Source of the DNA: Thermoproteota archaeon
GTDB taxonomy: Archaea > Thermoproteota > Thermoprotei > Thermoproteales > Thermocladiaceae
Length of the DNA stretch: 19,553 nt
Assembly: GCA_013153895.1 (NCBI GenBank)
Contig: JAADDN010000078.1
Location: 1-19,553 of the forward strand
Reading direction: 5' to 3'
Shown: positions 7,245 through 14,046 of the stretch, in pieces
Layout of the letters: each line of letters opens with the position of its first letter
Numbering within the stretch: the first letter of the stretch is position 1
Position numbers and translations under genes: made by a program
The notes under the pieces: generated by a model
What the model saw: only the letters and a program-made list of their open reading frames with translations
The model's database searches: none
Told to the model about the DNA's origin: nothing

Positions 7245-8320
7245 GGAATAATCTCAGTACTATCTTCAATACCATCCTGAAAAACGTCCTCTCTTCTAAT
7301 AACACCATTATGTATCAACTCTCTTACTCTATCACTTATCTTCAAAATATATGAGAGATACTCACGAGTAACCTCACACACAGCCTCAAACCCCTCATCA
7401 CCCCAGGAACGCTCATAATATGCGTATAAGCATCTTCCACCACATAATTTAAACATGTTACAGCTAGTACATGGTTCACCAACAGTTACTATTTTCTGAA
7501 CACCAGTCAACACATTACCTACCTCAGCCCACTTCTCTCTGACAGCTATTGGACATGCAAGTATTCTACCATCACTATTGATTGCAAATGCTCTATATCC
7601 AGCTCCACATGGTACTGATATGATATCTTTGAACAATATCTCTGTAAGAACTCCCGTTATAGGAACAATTTTCAAAACTATACCTCTCTCAGCAAAGTCT
7701 AAGAAGAGCTTCACAAGCCTCTTAATACCTGGAAGATATCTCTCCCTAGCCCACTTCTCAAACTCCCACCTCTCATACCATATCACATTAAGTTGCCAAT
7801 GAACTTTGTCGAATAATCCTAACTTAATTAGGTGAGTAACGTCCCTATATATGTCAGAATCCTCTGTTACGGTCATTCTAGCAATTATCTCACCATTATA
7901 ACCTATCTTACGTAAATATTTTGCAGCTTCAATAACCTTTCTATAAACTCCTCTACCTCTATACTTATCTGTTACTTCTTCTACACCATCTATTGATAGG
8001 AGTACGCAATCTATGAAGTTCCACACCCATTTAGGAACTTCATGTACTAGCGTACCATTAGTCTGTATTATGAATCTTCTAGCATTTACTGTCGTTATTA
8101 CTCTTATTAGATCATTAATGTTTAGAAGAGGCTCACCACCATAGAAGCAGACGTTATCTCTATACTTTATGAGCTTTCTTAGAAGTTTCACATCATACTT
8201 AAGCTCGTATGGTACTAGATTCTCAGGAAATGATCCTCCACAGTATCTACATCTCAGATTACATTTTCCTGTCAGTATTATGAACCAGAGCCTTCTCACT
8301 TGTGTTATACTGTTCTCCAA
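7241..8320 (-). CDS. radical SAM/SPASM protein, putative peptide-modifying type
   Basis: This protein of about 359 residues has the radical SAM motif CNLRCRYC (C20, C24, C27) almost at the N-terminus, then FYGGEPLLN (SAM contact) and IQTNGT. The C-terminal SPASM-like domain contains CGAGYRAFAINSDGRILACP followed by CTSC...CGGRC and a late Cys, a set able to hold auxiliary Fe-S clusters. It resembles archaeal proteins described as putative peptide-modifying radical SAM enzymes (AF1577-like); that family assignment is from memory. It is the second gene of a two-gene unit behind an ASCH-domain gene, overlapping it by 62 nt if the TTG at 8320 is used. A GTG at 8299 would shorten the overlap to 41 nt and keeps the whole domain. 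The substrate is unknown; no obvious precursor peptide was seen beside it. Confidence 0.82.
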   Translation of the reverse strand: MENSITQVRRLWFIILTGKCNLRCRYCGGSFPENLVPYELKYDVKLLRKLIKYRDNVCFYGGEPLLNINDLIRVITTVNARRFIIQTNGTLVHEVPKWVWNFIDCVLLSIDGVEEVTDKYRGRGVYRKVIEAAKYLRKIGYNGEIIARMTVTEDSDIYRDVTHLIKLGLFDKVHWQLNVIWYERWEFEKWARERYLPGIKRLVKLFLDFAERGIVLKIVPITGVLTEILFKDIISVPCGAGYRAFAINSDGRILACPIAVREKWAEVGNVLTGVQKIVTVGEPCTSCNMFKLCGGRCLYAYYERSWGDEGFEAVCEVTREYLSYILKISDRVRELIHNGVIRREDVFQDGIEDSTEIIP

Positions 8321-8918
8321 CGGGATTAGATAGTTTACTTGACTGAGATTGAAGTTCTTGGAGAAGCTTGAGTGCTTTCCTGACTATCTTCCTTATGATC
8401 CACCTCTTCTCTATTGTTCCATATAGTCTTATCGCTAGCTTTCTTAGACTTCCCACTTCTGTGAGTTGTTTCAAAATTTTCTTCTCTTCTTCACTTAGAG
8501 GAACATTGTAGTATAATGCTAATCTAGCAATCTCTACTGGACTTAGCTTAGCATTAACATCTTCATCAGATAAGTCAAGGTATTCTAATATCTTAAGCTC
8601 GAGTATTGTTACAGGAGTGTTTGGTCTAAGTTTACCATATATCTTCTCAAGCTCTCTAATTAGCTCTCTCCTGCTTGAAAAACCATCAAGTTTCGCATCT
8701 TCGTCTGTTAGATCACTAACCTTCTTGTATATTGTCCTAACTATCTCAGCCTTAGCTATGACCTTACCTCCACTATGTATGAAGACTTCTCGAAACTTTG
8801 GTTTAACTATGCCTAACCTTATTGTCCTAGTTATGCCTCCTACTCCACACTCCATTATCTTCTTGACATAGCTTGAACGTAGCATCAAGTGTCTTCCAAG
8901 GTATATTATCTTCGTCAT
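8259..8918 (-). CDS. ASCH domain protein (predicted RNA/nucleotide-binding)
   Basis: This 219-residue protein has an N-terminal half typical of ASCH (ASC-1 homology, PUA-like beta-barrel) proteins: IYLGRHLMLRSSYVKKI, then TRTIRLG (about 30-36) and VSDLTDEDAKLDGFSSRREL (beginning near 67), the hallmark of the archaeal subgroup. ASCH domains are thought to bind RNA or nucleotides, and some are amidohydrolases for modified cytidines; the role of this one is unknown. The C-terminal half is helical, charged (LSEEEKKIL, RLYGTIEKRWIIRKIVRKALKLLQEL) and may bind nucleic acid or a partner. A TATA-like CGTTTAAAAG on the minus strand is centred about 38 nt before the ATG at 8918, implying a leader of roughly 10 nt. 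Its 3' end overlaps the radical SAM gene, so they are co-transcribed. Confidence 0.82.
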   Translation of the reverse strand: MTKIIYLGRHLMLRSSYVKKIMECGVGGITRTIRLGIVKPKFREVFIHSGGKVIAKAEIVRTIYKKVSDLTDEDAKLDGFSSRRELIRELEKIYGKLRPNTPVTILELKILEYLDLSDEDVNAKLSPVEIARLALYYNVPLSEEEKKILKQLTEVGSLRKLAIRLYGTIEKRWIIRKIVRKALKLLQELQSQSSKLSNPVGEQYNTSEKALVHNTDRKM

Positions 8919-8977
8919 TCTCTGCTTTTCATAATGATACGTGTTTCCCTCTTTTAAACGTTTGTATGAGGAATAAC

Positions 8978-8986
8978 ATATTAATA
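8978..8986 (+). promoter_or_regulatory. TATA box of small membrane protein gene
   Basis: ATATTAATA is centred 26 nt upstream of the ATG at 9008, consistent with a leaderless transcript. Confidence 0.5.
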
Positions 8987-9007
8987 GTTCATGTCTACAT
9001 CTGACAC

Positions 9008-9259
9008 ATGGATAAGAGACTACTAACTATTTTGAGATATCTAGCATTTGCTAGTTGCGTGATGTGTATAGTATATATGTTAAGTATTGGTGGAATAGTT
9101 ACTTACTTGATCATAAATGGCGTAAGATTCTCATATTTGACAGGTCTGAAGACGATGATATACACGACTATAGGCGTCGTAATCTTCACCTCTATAGTGA
9201 ACATGATGTATATTATAGCTAAGAGAGAAGCCGAAATGTACACTTCTAAGCGAAGATGA
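9008..9259 (+). CDS. small membrane protein with two transmembrane helices
   Basis: This 83-residue protein is unrecognised by family. Two strong hydrophobic segments span about residues 11-37 and 46-69, with a short polar NGVRFSYLTG loop between them. The N-terminus is basic (MDKR, LR) and the tail is charged and basic (AKREAEMYTSKRR), so both ends may be cytoplasmic. A TATA box at leaderless distance supports it as a gene. It ends 15 nt before the TATA box of thrC and is likely a separate unit. Confidence 0.65.
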   Translation: MDKRLLTILRYLAFASCVMCIVYMLSIGGIVTYLIINGVRFSYLTGLKTMIYTTIGVVIFTSIVNMMYIIAKREAEMYTSKRR

Positions 9260-9273
9260 GTAGAAGGATCATA

Positions 9274-9282
9274 CTTATAAAG
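9274..9282 (+). promoter_or_regulatory. TATA box of thrC-mdh operon
   Basis: CTTATAAAG is a near-consensus TATA box. It predicts transcription starting about 9303, next to TTG 9302 and GTG 9305. Those start codons are in a different frame from the threonine synthase body (see the thrC entry). Confidence 0.65.
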
Positions 9283-9304
9283 TAGAGACATTCAACGTCA
9301 GTTG

Positions 9305-10548
9305 GTGGCTCATCTGGAAACAGGATAAACATATTCTCAGAATATGTACTAAGATGTCCAAGATGTGGAAGAGAGTACGAGCCAGATCCATACAGGTTCA
9401 CATGTGAGAACTGTGGAGAGCTACTTGACGCTATACTAAACGTACATGAGAGAAACTTCAACATTAAGGAAGCAGCAGAGAAGAGATGGATAGGTGTATG
9501 GGCATTTAAGGAGCTTCTACCTAAGGTCAAGGAGATAGTTACCTTACGAGAAGGAAATACACCACTTCTACCACTCAACAAGGTTAGGGGAAGAGCATAT
9601 GTCAAGTTTGAGGGTGCTAACCCGACAGGATCGTTCAAGGATCGTGGAATGACTATTGGAGTATCAATAGCTAAGTCAATAGGTTCGAGATATGTGATAG
9701 TTGCATCAACTGGAAATACTGCTGCAAGCGTTGCAGCATATGCAGCTAGGGGAGGACTCACATGTCTCGTAGTTATTCCTAAGGGTGGAATTGCACGTGG
9801 AAAGTTAGCTCAAGCTATACTTCACGGAGCAACAGTGATAGAGGTTGAAGGAAACTTCGATAAGGCACTCTCACTAGTCTTGGAGACTTTAGATAAGGTA
9901 GGTAAGAGAGGTATACTATATCCTCTCAATTCAATAAACGTGTGGAGACTTGAAGGACAGAAGACTACTGCATATGAGATATTTCTAGACATTGGTGTTC
10001 CTGATTATGTTATTGTTCCTGTAGGTAATGCAGGTAACATATATGCAATATGGAAAGGATTTAAGGAGCTTCATGAGCTCGGCATAATAGATAGATTACC
10101 TATAATGATTGGTGTACAAGCAGAGGGAGCATCACCAATAGCTAAAGCATGGAACCTTGGTCTCGATAAACCACTATTCATGGATAATCCTAGCACGATA
10201 GCATCAGCTATAAGGATAGGTAGACCAGTAAACTGGTATAGAGCATGGAGAGCAGTTAAGGAGAGTAATGGTACATTTATTACTGTAAGTGACGAAGAGA
10301 TACTTCAAGCACAGAAGATGCTTGGGAGAGAGGGCATAGGTGTAGAGCCAGCTAGCGCAGCTAGCTTAGCAGGATATCTGAAACTTCTTGAGGAGGGACG
10401 TATAGGAAGAGATGATGTGTGTGTCCTCATAGCTACAGGACACGGATTGAAAGATCCTGACACTATACTCAAACTATCTTACAGATCAATAACTGTGAGA
10501 GATGTCATAGAGATAGTAAATTTAGTATCCTCAGGTCAGCTAGAGTAA
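9305..10548 (+). CDS. thrC: threonine synthase (start region out of frame or using an unusual start)
   Basis: Threonine synthase is PLP-dependent and converts O-phosphohomoserine to threonine. The long frame ending at 10548 reads through an N-terminal zinc ribbon (CPRCGREY and CENCG; Cys codons at 9355, 9364, 9403, 9412), the PLP-lysine motif NPTGSFKDRG (Lys codon 9637), STGNTAASVAAYAARGG and VPVGNAGN. However, this frame has no ATG, GTG or TTG between its upstream stop (9283-9285) and an internal ATG at 9649, which would lose both the zinc ribbon and the PLP lysine. The promoter points to GTG 9305 (or TTG 9302), whose frame stops at 9326. A one-base backward shift at GAA-AAC (9317-9321) joins the two frames into about 414 residues. 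A sequencing indel, a true mutation, programmed frameshifting or a non-AUG start could each explain this. mdh follows 2 nt after the stop. Confidence 0.88.
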
Positions 10549-10550
10549 CT

Positions 10551-11495
10551 ATGAGAGGTAGACCTCAAGTAACCATAGTTGGATCAGGAAGAGTTGGAAC
10601 AGCATGTGCACTCTTCTTAATGATGAGGAACCTATGTGATATAAGGTTGATAGATGTCGTGCAAGGTCTTCCTCAAGGAGAAGCACTAGACATATCACAT
10701 GCAGCATCAATATTGGGAATAGACGTCAACATAGAGGGATCAAACGACCTAAAAGATGTAGAAGGGTCAGATATAGTAATCATAACCGCAGGATTCGCAA
10801 GAAAACCTGGCATGACGAGAGAGGAGCTAGCTATAGAGAATGGAAAGATTGTGAAAGAGATATGTGAGAAGATTAGAGAACATGCTAGAGAGAGCATAGT
10901 CATAGTTGTTACAAATCCTGTAGACATAATGACCAACGTAGCTCTAAAGGTGCTAGGGTTCCCTAGAGAGAGAGTAATAGGTTTCAGCGGAATACTAGAC
11001 TCAGGAAGGTATAGGTACTTCATAGCTAAGAGACTTGGAGTATCAGTAAGATCTATCGAAGCATACGTGCTTGGTCAACATGGTGAGAAAATGATACCTC
11101 TAGTATCTAACTGTAGAGTATGTGGAATACCTATAGTTAAGATCCTCCCTCAAGAAGAGATTGAAGAGATTAGGAGAAGAGTTATCAAAGCTGGTGAAGA
11201 GATAATAAAGTTGAAGGGTTGGAGTGCATCTCATGCTGTAGGTGCTGGAGTATCTGAACTAGTTGAAGATATCTTAAAAGATCGTAGAAAGCTTGAGAAT
11301 GTGTCTATAATGCTTAGAGGAGAGTATGGTGTAGATAATGTTGTTGCAGAAGTTGTTGCAGTAATCGGAAAGGACGGTGTAGTTAAGGTTGTGGAGTTAG
11401 AGATGAGTGAGGAAGAGAGAAAAGCCTTCCAGGAATCTATTGAGTGGATTCGTGAAGTCACAGGTAAAGTTCTTGTCAGTCTAGGTCTAGCATAG
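10551..11495 (+). CDS. mdh: malate dehydrogenase (LDH-like family)
   Basis: This is a 314-residue NAD(P)-dependent 2-hydroxyacid dehydrogenase interconverting malate and oxaloacetate. The Rossmann motif is GSGRVG (11-16), with Asp35 at the end of the second strand favouring NAD over NADP. The substrate loop is ARKPGMTR: Arg84 occupies the position that is Gln in lactate dehydrogenases and Arg in malate dehydrogenases, so malate is the better call. Asp150, Arg153 (LDSGR) and catalytic His177 (GQHGEK) complete the active site. The ATG lies 2 nt after the thrC stop, so the two are one operon. A functional link through oxaloacetate-aspartate-threonine metabolism is plausible. Its stop is 1 nt from the stop of the convergent regulator gene. 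Confidence 0.93.
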   Translation: MRGRPQVTIVGSGRVGTACALFLMMRNLCDIRLIDVVQGLPQGEALDISHAASILGIDVNIEGSNDLKDVEGSDIVIITAGFARKPGMTREELAIENGKIVKEICEKIREHARESIVIVVTNPVDIMTNVALKVLGFPRERVIGFSGILDSGRYRYFIAKRLGVSVRSIEAYVLGQHGEKMIPLVSNCRVCGIPIVKILPQEEIEEIRRRVIKAGEEIIKLKGWSASHAVGAGVSELVEDILKDRRKLENVSIMLRGEYGVDNVVAEVVAVIGKDGVVKVVELEMSEEERKAFQESIEWIREVTGKVLVSLGLA

Positions 11496-11496
11496 T

Positions 11497-11925
11497 TCAG
11501 TTCTTTCCATTACCCTTACTATCCTTATCGGACTCAGCTATAACACTCTCAAGATTCATTATCATCTCTTTAGCATTCTTATAGAACTCATCTAGCCTTT
11601 CCTGAAGCATCTTCTTGATCTCTTCCAGAGGTCTAGGATAGTACACGTATGTGTAACCTCCAGAGCGTGATAACGTCTGTCTTCTCTCTATGAAGTTCGA
11701 CTTATGTAACTTAAGTATTGTTCTCTCTATCGCGCTCCGCGACTTTCCTAGTAGCTGAGTTAGTTCACTAACTGTTAATGGTTCTCTATTTCTCTCATAA
11801 ATTCTAAGCATGACTATATATATGTCGAAGTCACACTGAGATAGTCCTGTTAATGTGCGTAAGATTTCGTAGAACTTCAACATATCCTCTCTATTCTCTG
11901 TAGCGGATTTTATAATACTACTCAT
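11497..11925 (-). CDS. winged-helix transcription regulator, TrmB/MarR-like
   Basis: This 142-residue protein carries a winged helix-turn-helix at about residues 35-95: LTVSELTQLLGKSRSAIERTILKLHKSNFIERRQ is the recognition-helix region, followed by a wing ending GGYTYVYYPRP. The C-terminal part (EIKKMLQERLDEFYKNAKEMIMNLESVI) is a long charged helix suitable for dimerisation. There is no sugar-binding TrmB domain, so effector sensing, if any, must use this short dimer helix. It is divergent from the TIP49 gene across 188 bp of repeat-rich DNA. A palindrome (11931-11955) between its TATA-like element and its ATG is a natural autoregulatory operator. Targets are otherwise unknown. Confidence 0.8.
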   Translation of the reverse strand: MSSIIKSATENREDMLKFYEILRTLTGLSQCDFDIYIVMLRIYERNREPLTVSELTQLLGKSRSAIERTILKLHKSNFIERRQTLSRSGGYTYVYYPRPLEEIKKMLQERLDEFYKNAKEMIMNLESVIAESDKDSKGNGKN

Positions 11926-11930
11926 AGACG

Positions 11931-11955
11931 CTACCCAGAGAATCTCTATGGGTAG
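11931..11955. promoter_or_regulatory. palindromic operator candidate over the regulator's start site
   Basis: CTACCCA (11931-11937) and TGGGTAG (11949-11955) are exact reverse complements. Within them AGAGA-A-TCTCT (11937-11947) is a second dyad. On the minus strand a TATA-like CTTTAATC (11958-11965) lies directly upstream, so the dyad covers the predicted transcription start of the regulator gene, whose ATG is at 11925. Confidence 0.5.
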
Positions 11956-11976
11956 GAGATTAAAGTGTCGAGAGTG

Positions 11977-12004
11977 TTCGAAGGTTCGAATATGTGTAAC
12001 ACAT
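11977..12004. repeat. three short palindromes in the regulator/TIP49 intergenic region
   Basis: TTCGAA occurs twice with 2 nt between (11977-11982, 11985-11990), followed by the odd dyad ATGTGT-A-ACACAT (11992-12004). Such clustering in 28 bp between divergent promoters suggests protein binding. Confidence 0.4.
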
Positions 12005-12010
12005 GTTGTA

Positions 12011-12050
12011 TTCGTTTATTGTAGTGTACATTTTTCGTTTATTGCAGTAC
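12011..12050 (+). repeat. tandem direct repeat upstream of TIP49 gene
   Basis: TTCGTTTATTG is repeated exactly at 12011 and 12034 (23 bp apart, about two helical turns), and both copies continue Y-AGT then a TACA. The pair lies 30-70 bp upstream of the TIP49 TATA box, where archaeal activators bind. Confidence 0.5.
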
Positions 12051-12080
12051 AAGGTCTTATAAGTAGATTATTACCAAATC

Positions 12081-12088
12081 TTTTTAAG
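12081..12088 (+). promoter_or_regulatory. TATA box of TIP49-like gene
   Basis: TTTTTAAG is centred about 30 nt before the ATG at 12114, implying a leaderless or nearly leaderless mRNA. Confidence 0.55.
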
Positions 12089-12113
12089 TGAGAGTATTTA
12101 AGTATTAAATGTC

Positions 12114-13478
12114 ATGTCGGAGATACGTATCGAAGAGGTTCCACAGAGAAGATTTGAGAGAGTTGGACTTCACAGTCACATAAAGGGACTAGGCGTCAGA
12201 GATGGAAAAGTAGAGTTTATGGCTGATGGATTTGTTGGTCAGGTAGAGGCTAGAGAGGCAGCTTACTACGTAGTGAAGCTCATAAAAGAGGGCAAGTTCG
12301 GAGGTAAGGCCGTCCTCATAGTTGGTCCACCAGGTACAGGTAAGACAGCTATAGCTATAGGAATAGCTAGAGAGCTTGGACCTGACACACCATTCGTACA
12401 GATATCAGGTGCTGAGATATATAGCATGGAGATAAAGAAGACAGAGTTCCTGATGAGAGCTCTTCGAAGAGCTATAGGTATCAGGATAAGAGAGTGGAGA
12501 AAAGTGTATGAGGGAGTTGTCAAGAGCATAGACATAAGATATGGAAAGCATCCATATAACCCATACCTACAGATACCTGTAGGAGCGGTCATAAGATTGA
12601 AGACTAGAGATGACGAGAAGACTCTGAAAGTTCCTGCAGAGGTTGCTGTTCAGTTAATAGAGCTTGGTGTTGAGGAGGGTGACATAATAATGATAGATGC
12701 TGAGACAGGTAGAGTCATAGTCGAGGGTAGGGTTGAGGAGGAGGCTGCAGAGAAGTATGACATATCTATAAAGAGGAGGTCTGAGATTCCTAAGGGACCA
12801 GTATTCAAGGAGAAGGAGATCGTTAGGTTCTTCACGTTACATGACCTAGACATGTACTTTGCTAGACAGCAGGGACTTGTATCAGCAATGTTGTTCGGGT
12901 TCACTATAGAGGAGAGGGAGATACCTGCAGATGTGAGAAAGATGACTGATGAGAACGTTAGGAAGCTTATTGAGGAAGGTAAGGCTGAGCTTGTTCCTGG
13001 AGTACTCTTCATAGATGATGCACATATGCTAGATATAGAGGCTTGGGCATTCCTCTCAAGAGCAATGGAGAGCGAGCTATCACCAATAATAATACTAGCA
13101 ACTAACAGAGGATTAGCAAAAGTGAGAGGAACAGATGAAGTATCACCACATGGAGTACCTCTAGACATGCTTGATAGATTAATAATCATAAGAACGAGAC
13201 CATACACAGAGCAGGAGGCTAGAGAGATAATTAAGATAAGAGCTAGAGAGGAGAAGATCGATCTGACAGATGCAGCTCTAGATGCTCTAACGAAGATAGC
13301 TATGGAGCACAGTCTAAGATATGCAATACAGCTACTCGCGCCAGCACAGGTTAGGGCTAAGGAGCTTGGTAGAGAGAAGGTTGATAGAGAGGATGTAGAG
13401 TACGTGAAGAAGCTGTTCATGAGCGTGAAGGAGAGTGTTGAGTATTGTAAGAAGTATGAGCAGCTACTATTAAAATAA
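12114..13478 (+). CDS. TIP49 (RuvBL1/2-like) AAA+ ATPase
   Basis: This 454-residue AAA+ ATPase is of the TIP49/Pontin-Reptin family, hexameric DNA/RNA-remodelling ATPases of eukaryotes and some archaea. The N-terminus has the family block RVGLHSHIKGLG (16-27), and Walker A is GPPGTGKT (71-78). An inserted OB-fold domain II occupies roughly residues 125-235 (NPYLQIPVGAVIRL... DAETGRVIVEGR). Walker B is LFIDDAH (298-304), sensor 1 is LATNRG and the later ATPase region has GVPLDMLDR. In eukaryotic homologues Walker B reads DEVH; here the catalytic Glu position is Asp302. The C-terminal helical lid contains SLRYAIQLL, with the sensor-2 Arg. The role in archaea is not defined; DNA repair, transcription or RNP assembly have been proposed for the family. 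It ends exactly against the convergent pilin gene. Confidence 0.92.
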   Translation: MSEIRIEEVPQRRFERVGLHSHIKGLGVRDGKVEFMADGFVGQVEAREAAYYVVKLIKEGKFGGKAVLIVGPPGTGKTAIAIGIARELGPDTPFVQISGAEIYSMEIKKTEFLMRALRRAIGIRIREWRKVYEGVVKSIDIRYGKHPYNPYLQIPVGAVIRLKTRDDEKTLKVPAEVAVQLIELGVEEGDIIMIDAETGRVIVEGRVEEEAAEKYDISIKRRSEIPKGPVFKEKEIVRFFTLHDLDMYFARQQGLVSAMLFGFTIEEREIPADVRKMTDENVRKLIEEGKAELVPGVLFIDDAHMLDIEAWAFLSRAMESELSPIIILATNRGLAKVRGTDEVSPHGVPLDMLDRLIIIRTRPYTEQEAREIIKIRAREEKIDLTDAALDALTKIAMEHSLRYAIQLLAPAQVRAKELGREKVDREDVEYVKKLFMSVKESVEYCKKYEQLLLK

Positions 13479-13934
13479 TTAGCCACCGTAATAGAACGTG
13501 TAACTTGCTTCAAAACCAGACCAGGAATAGACTATAACTTGATAAGAGTTAGACTTTATCAGTACACACTTAAGATCAATCTCAACACTATGTTCAGGAG
13601 TTACAGTAACAGGAAGCTGTGTTATTGGTGTACATGATACTAATTCTGTTATTGATGGAGCAGCAACTCTGAGAACCTTAACATCAGTGATGTTTATTGG
13701 AACCTCACCTGTATTTAACACATATATTGCTAAGGTGTCCGTACTCGAGGAGTAGTTTACTGCTGTTATTATGAACGACTTTATTGCTGAGTATTTTGTT
13801 GCTGCTGAAACTGAGCTCGAGACTACGGATGATAAGTACATGTATACTATGGGTATTAGAGCACCAACAAGAGCTAATAATAGTACAGCACCAACAACGT
13901 TTTCTAATCCACTACGCTTCTTAGATCTGAGCAT
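13479..13934 (-). CDS. archaeal type IV pilin-like protein
   Basis: This 151-residue protein has an archaeal class III (prepilin) signal: a basic start MLRSKKRSG, a likely PibD/FlaK cleavage after Gly9, then a hydrophobic assembly helix (VVGAVLLLALVGALIPIVYMYL, up to about residue 34). The remainder is Ser/Thr/Val-rich beta-type sequence with two Cys (SCTPIT, KCVLIK), suggesting one disulfide in an extracellular domain. It resembles DUF1628/archaeal pilin N-terminal proteins and is probably an adhesion pilus or cell-surface subunit. No assembly ATPase, membrane platform or peptidase gene is adjacent. On the minus strand CTTAATATA (13961-13969) is a TATA box about 31 nt upstream of the ATG. 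It diverges from rpsB. Confidence 0.75.
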   Translation of the reverse strand: MLRSKKRSGLENVVGAVLLLALVGALIPIVYMYLSSVVSSSVSAATKYSAIKSFIITAVNYSSSTDTLAIYVLNTGEVPINITDVKVLRVAAPSITELVSCTPITQLPVTVTPEHSVEIDLKCVLIKSNSYQVIVYSWSGFEASYTFYYGG

Positions 13935-14011
13935 GCTTATCTACTAGTCACGTAACACTATATTAAGCATTTGGCTTCACTTCTCTTCCCTTAATCTCTT
14001 AGGAACGGAAT

Positions 14012-14020
14012 CTTTTTATA
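14012..14020 (+). promoter_or_regulatory. TATA box of rpsB operon
   Basis: CTTTTTATA is centred about 30 nt upstream of the ATG at 14047. Confidence 0.6.
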
Positions 14021-14046
14021 CTTAGTACAGGGGAGTAACTTGCTAT

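Noticed and set aside
9008..9259. The 83-residue protein as precursor peptide for the nearby SPASM radical SAM enzyme
   Set aside because: It has two transmembrane helices, no leader/core layout and is transcribed divergently from its own promoter.
9302..9328. Eight-codon TTG/GTG upstream ORF before thrC as a regulatory leader peptide
   Set aside because: The encoded residues join smoothly with the threonine synthase N-terminus after a one-base shift, so a frame problem is a better explanation than a leader peptide.
9246..9761. Long minus-strand open frame opposite the thrC 5' region
   Set aside because: The plus strand encodes a recognisable zinc ribbon and PLP-lysine motif; the opposite frame is a codon-bias shadow.
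11971..12005. GGTTCGAA resembling a tRNA T-loop
   Set aside because: The flanks cannot form the 5-bp T stem and no anticodon or acceptor arms are nearby; the motif is part of a tandem TTCGAA repeat.
12650..13513. 287-codon minus-strand frame opposite TIP49
   Set aside because: Ser/Thr/Ile-rich composition of a shadow frame; the plus strand carries clear AAA+ motifs.
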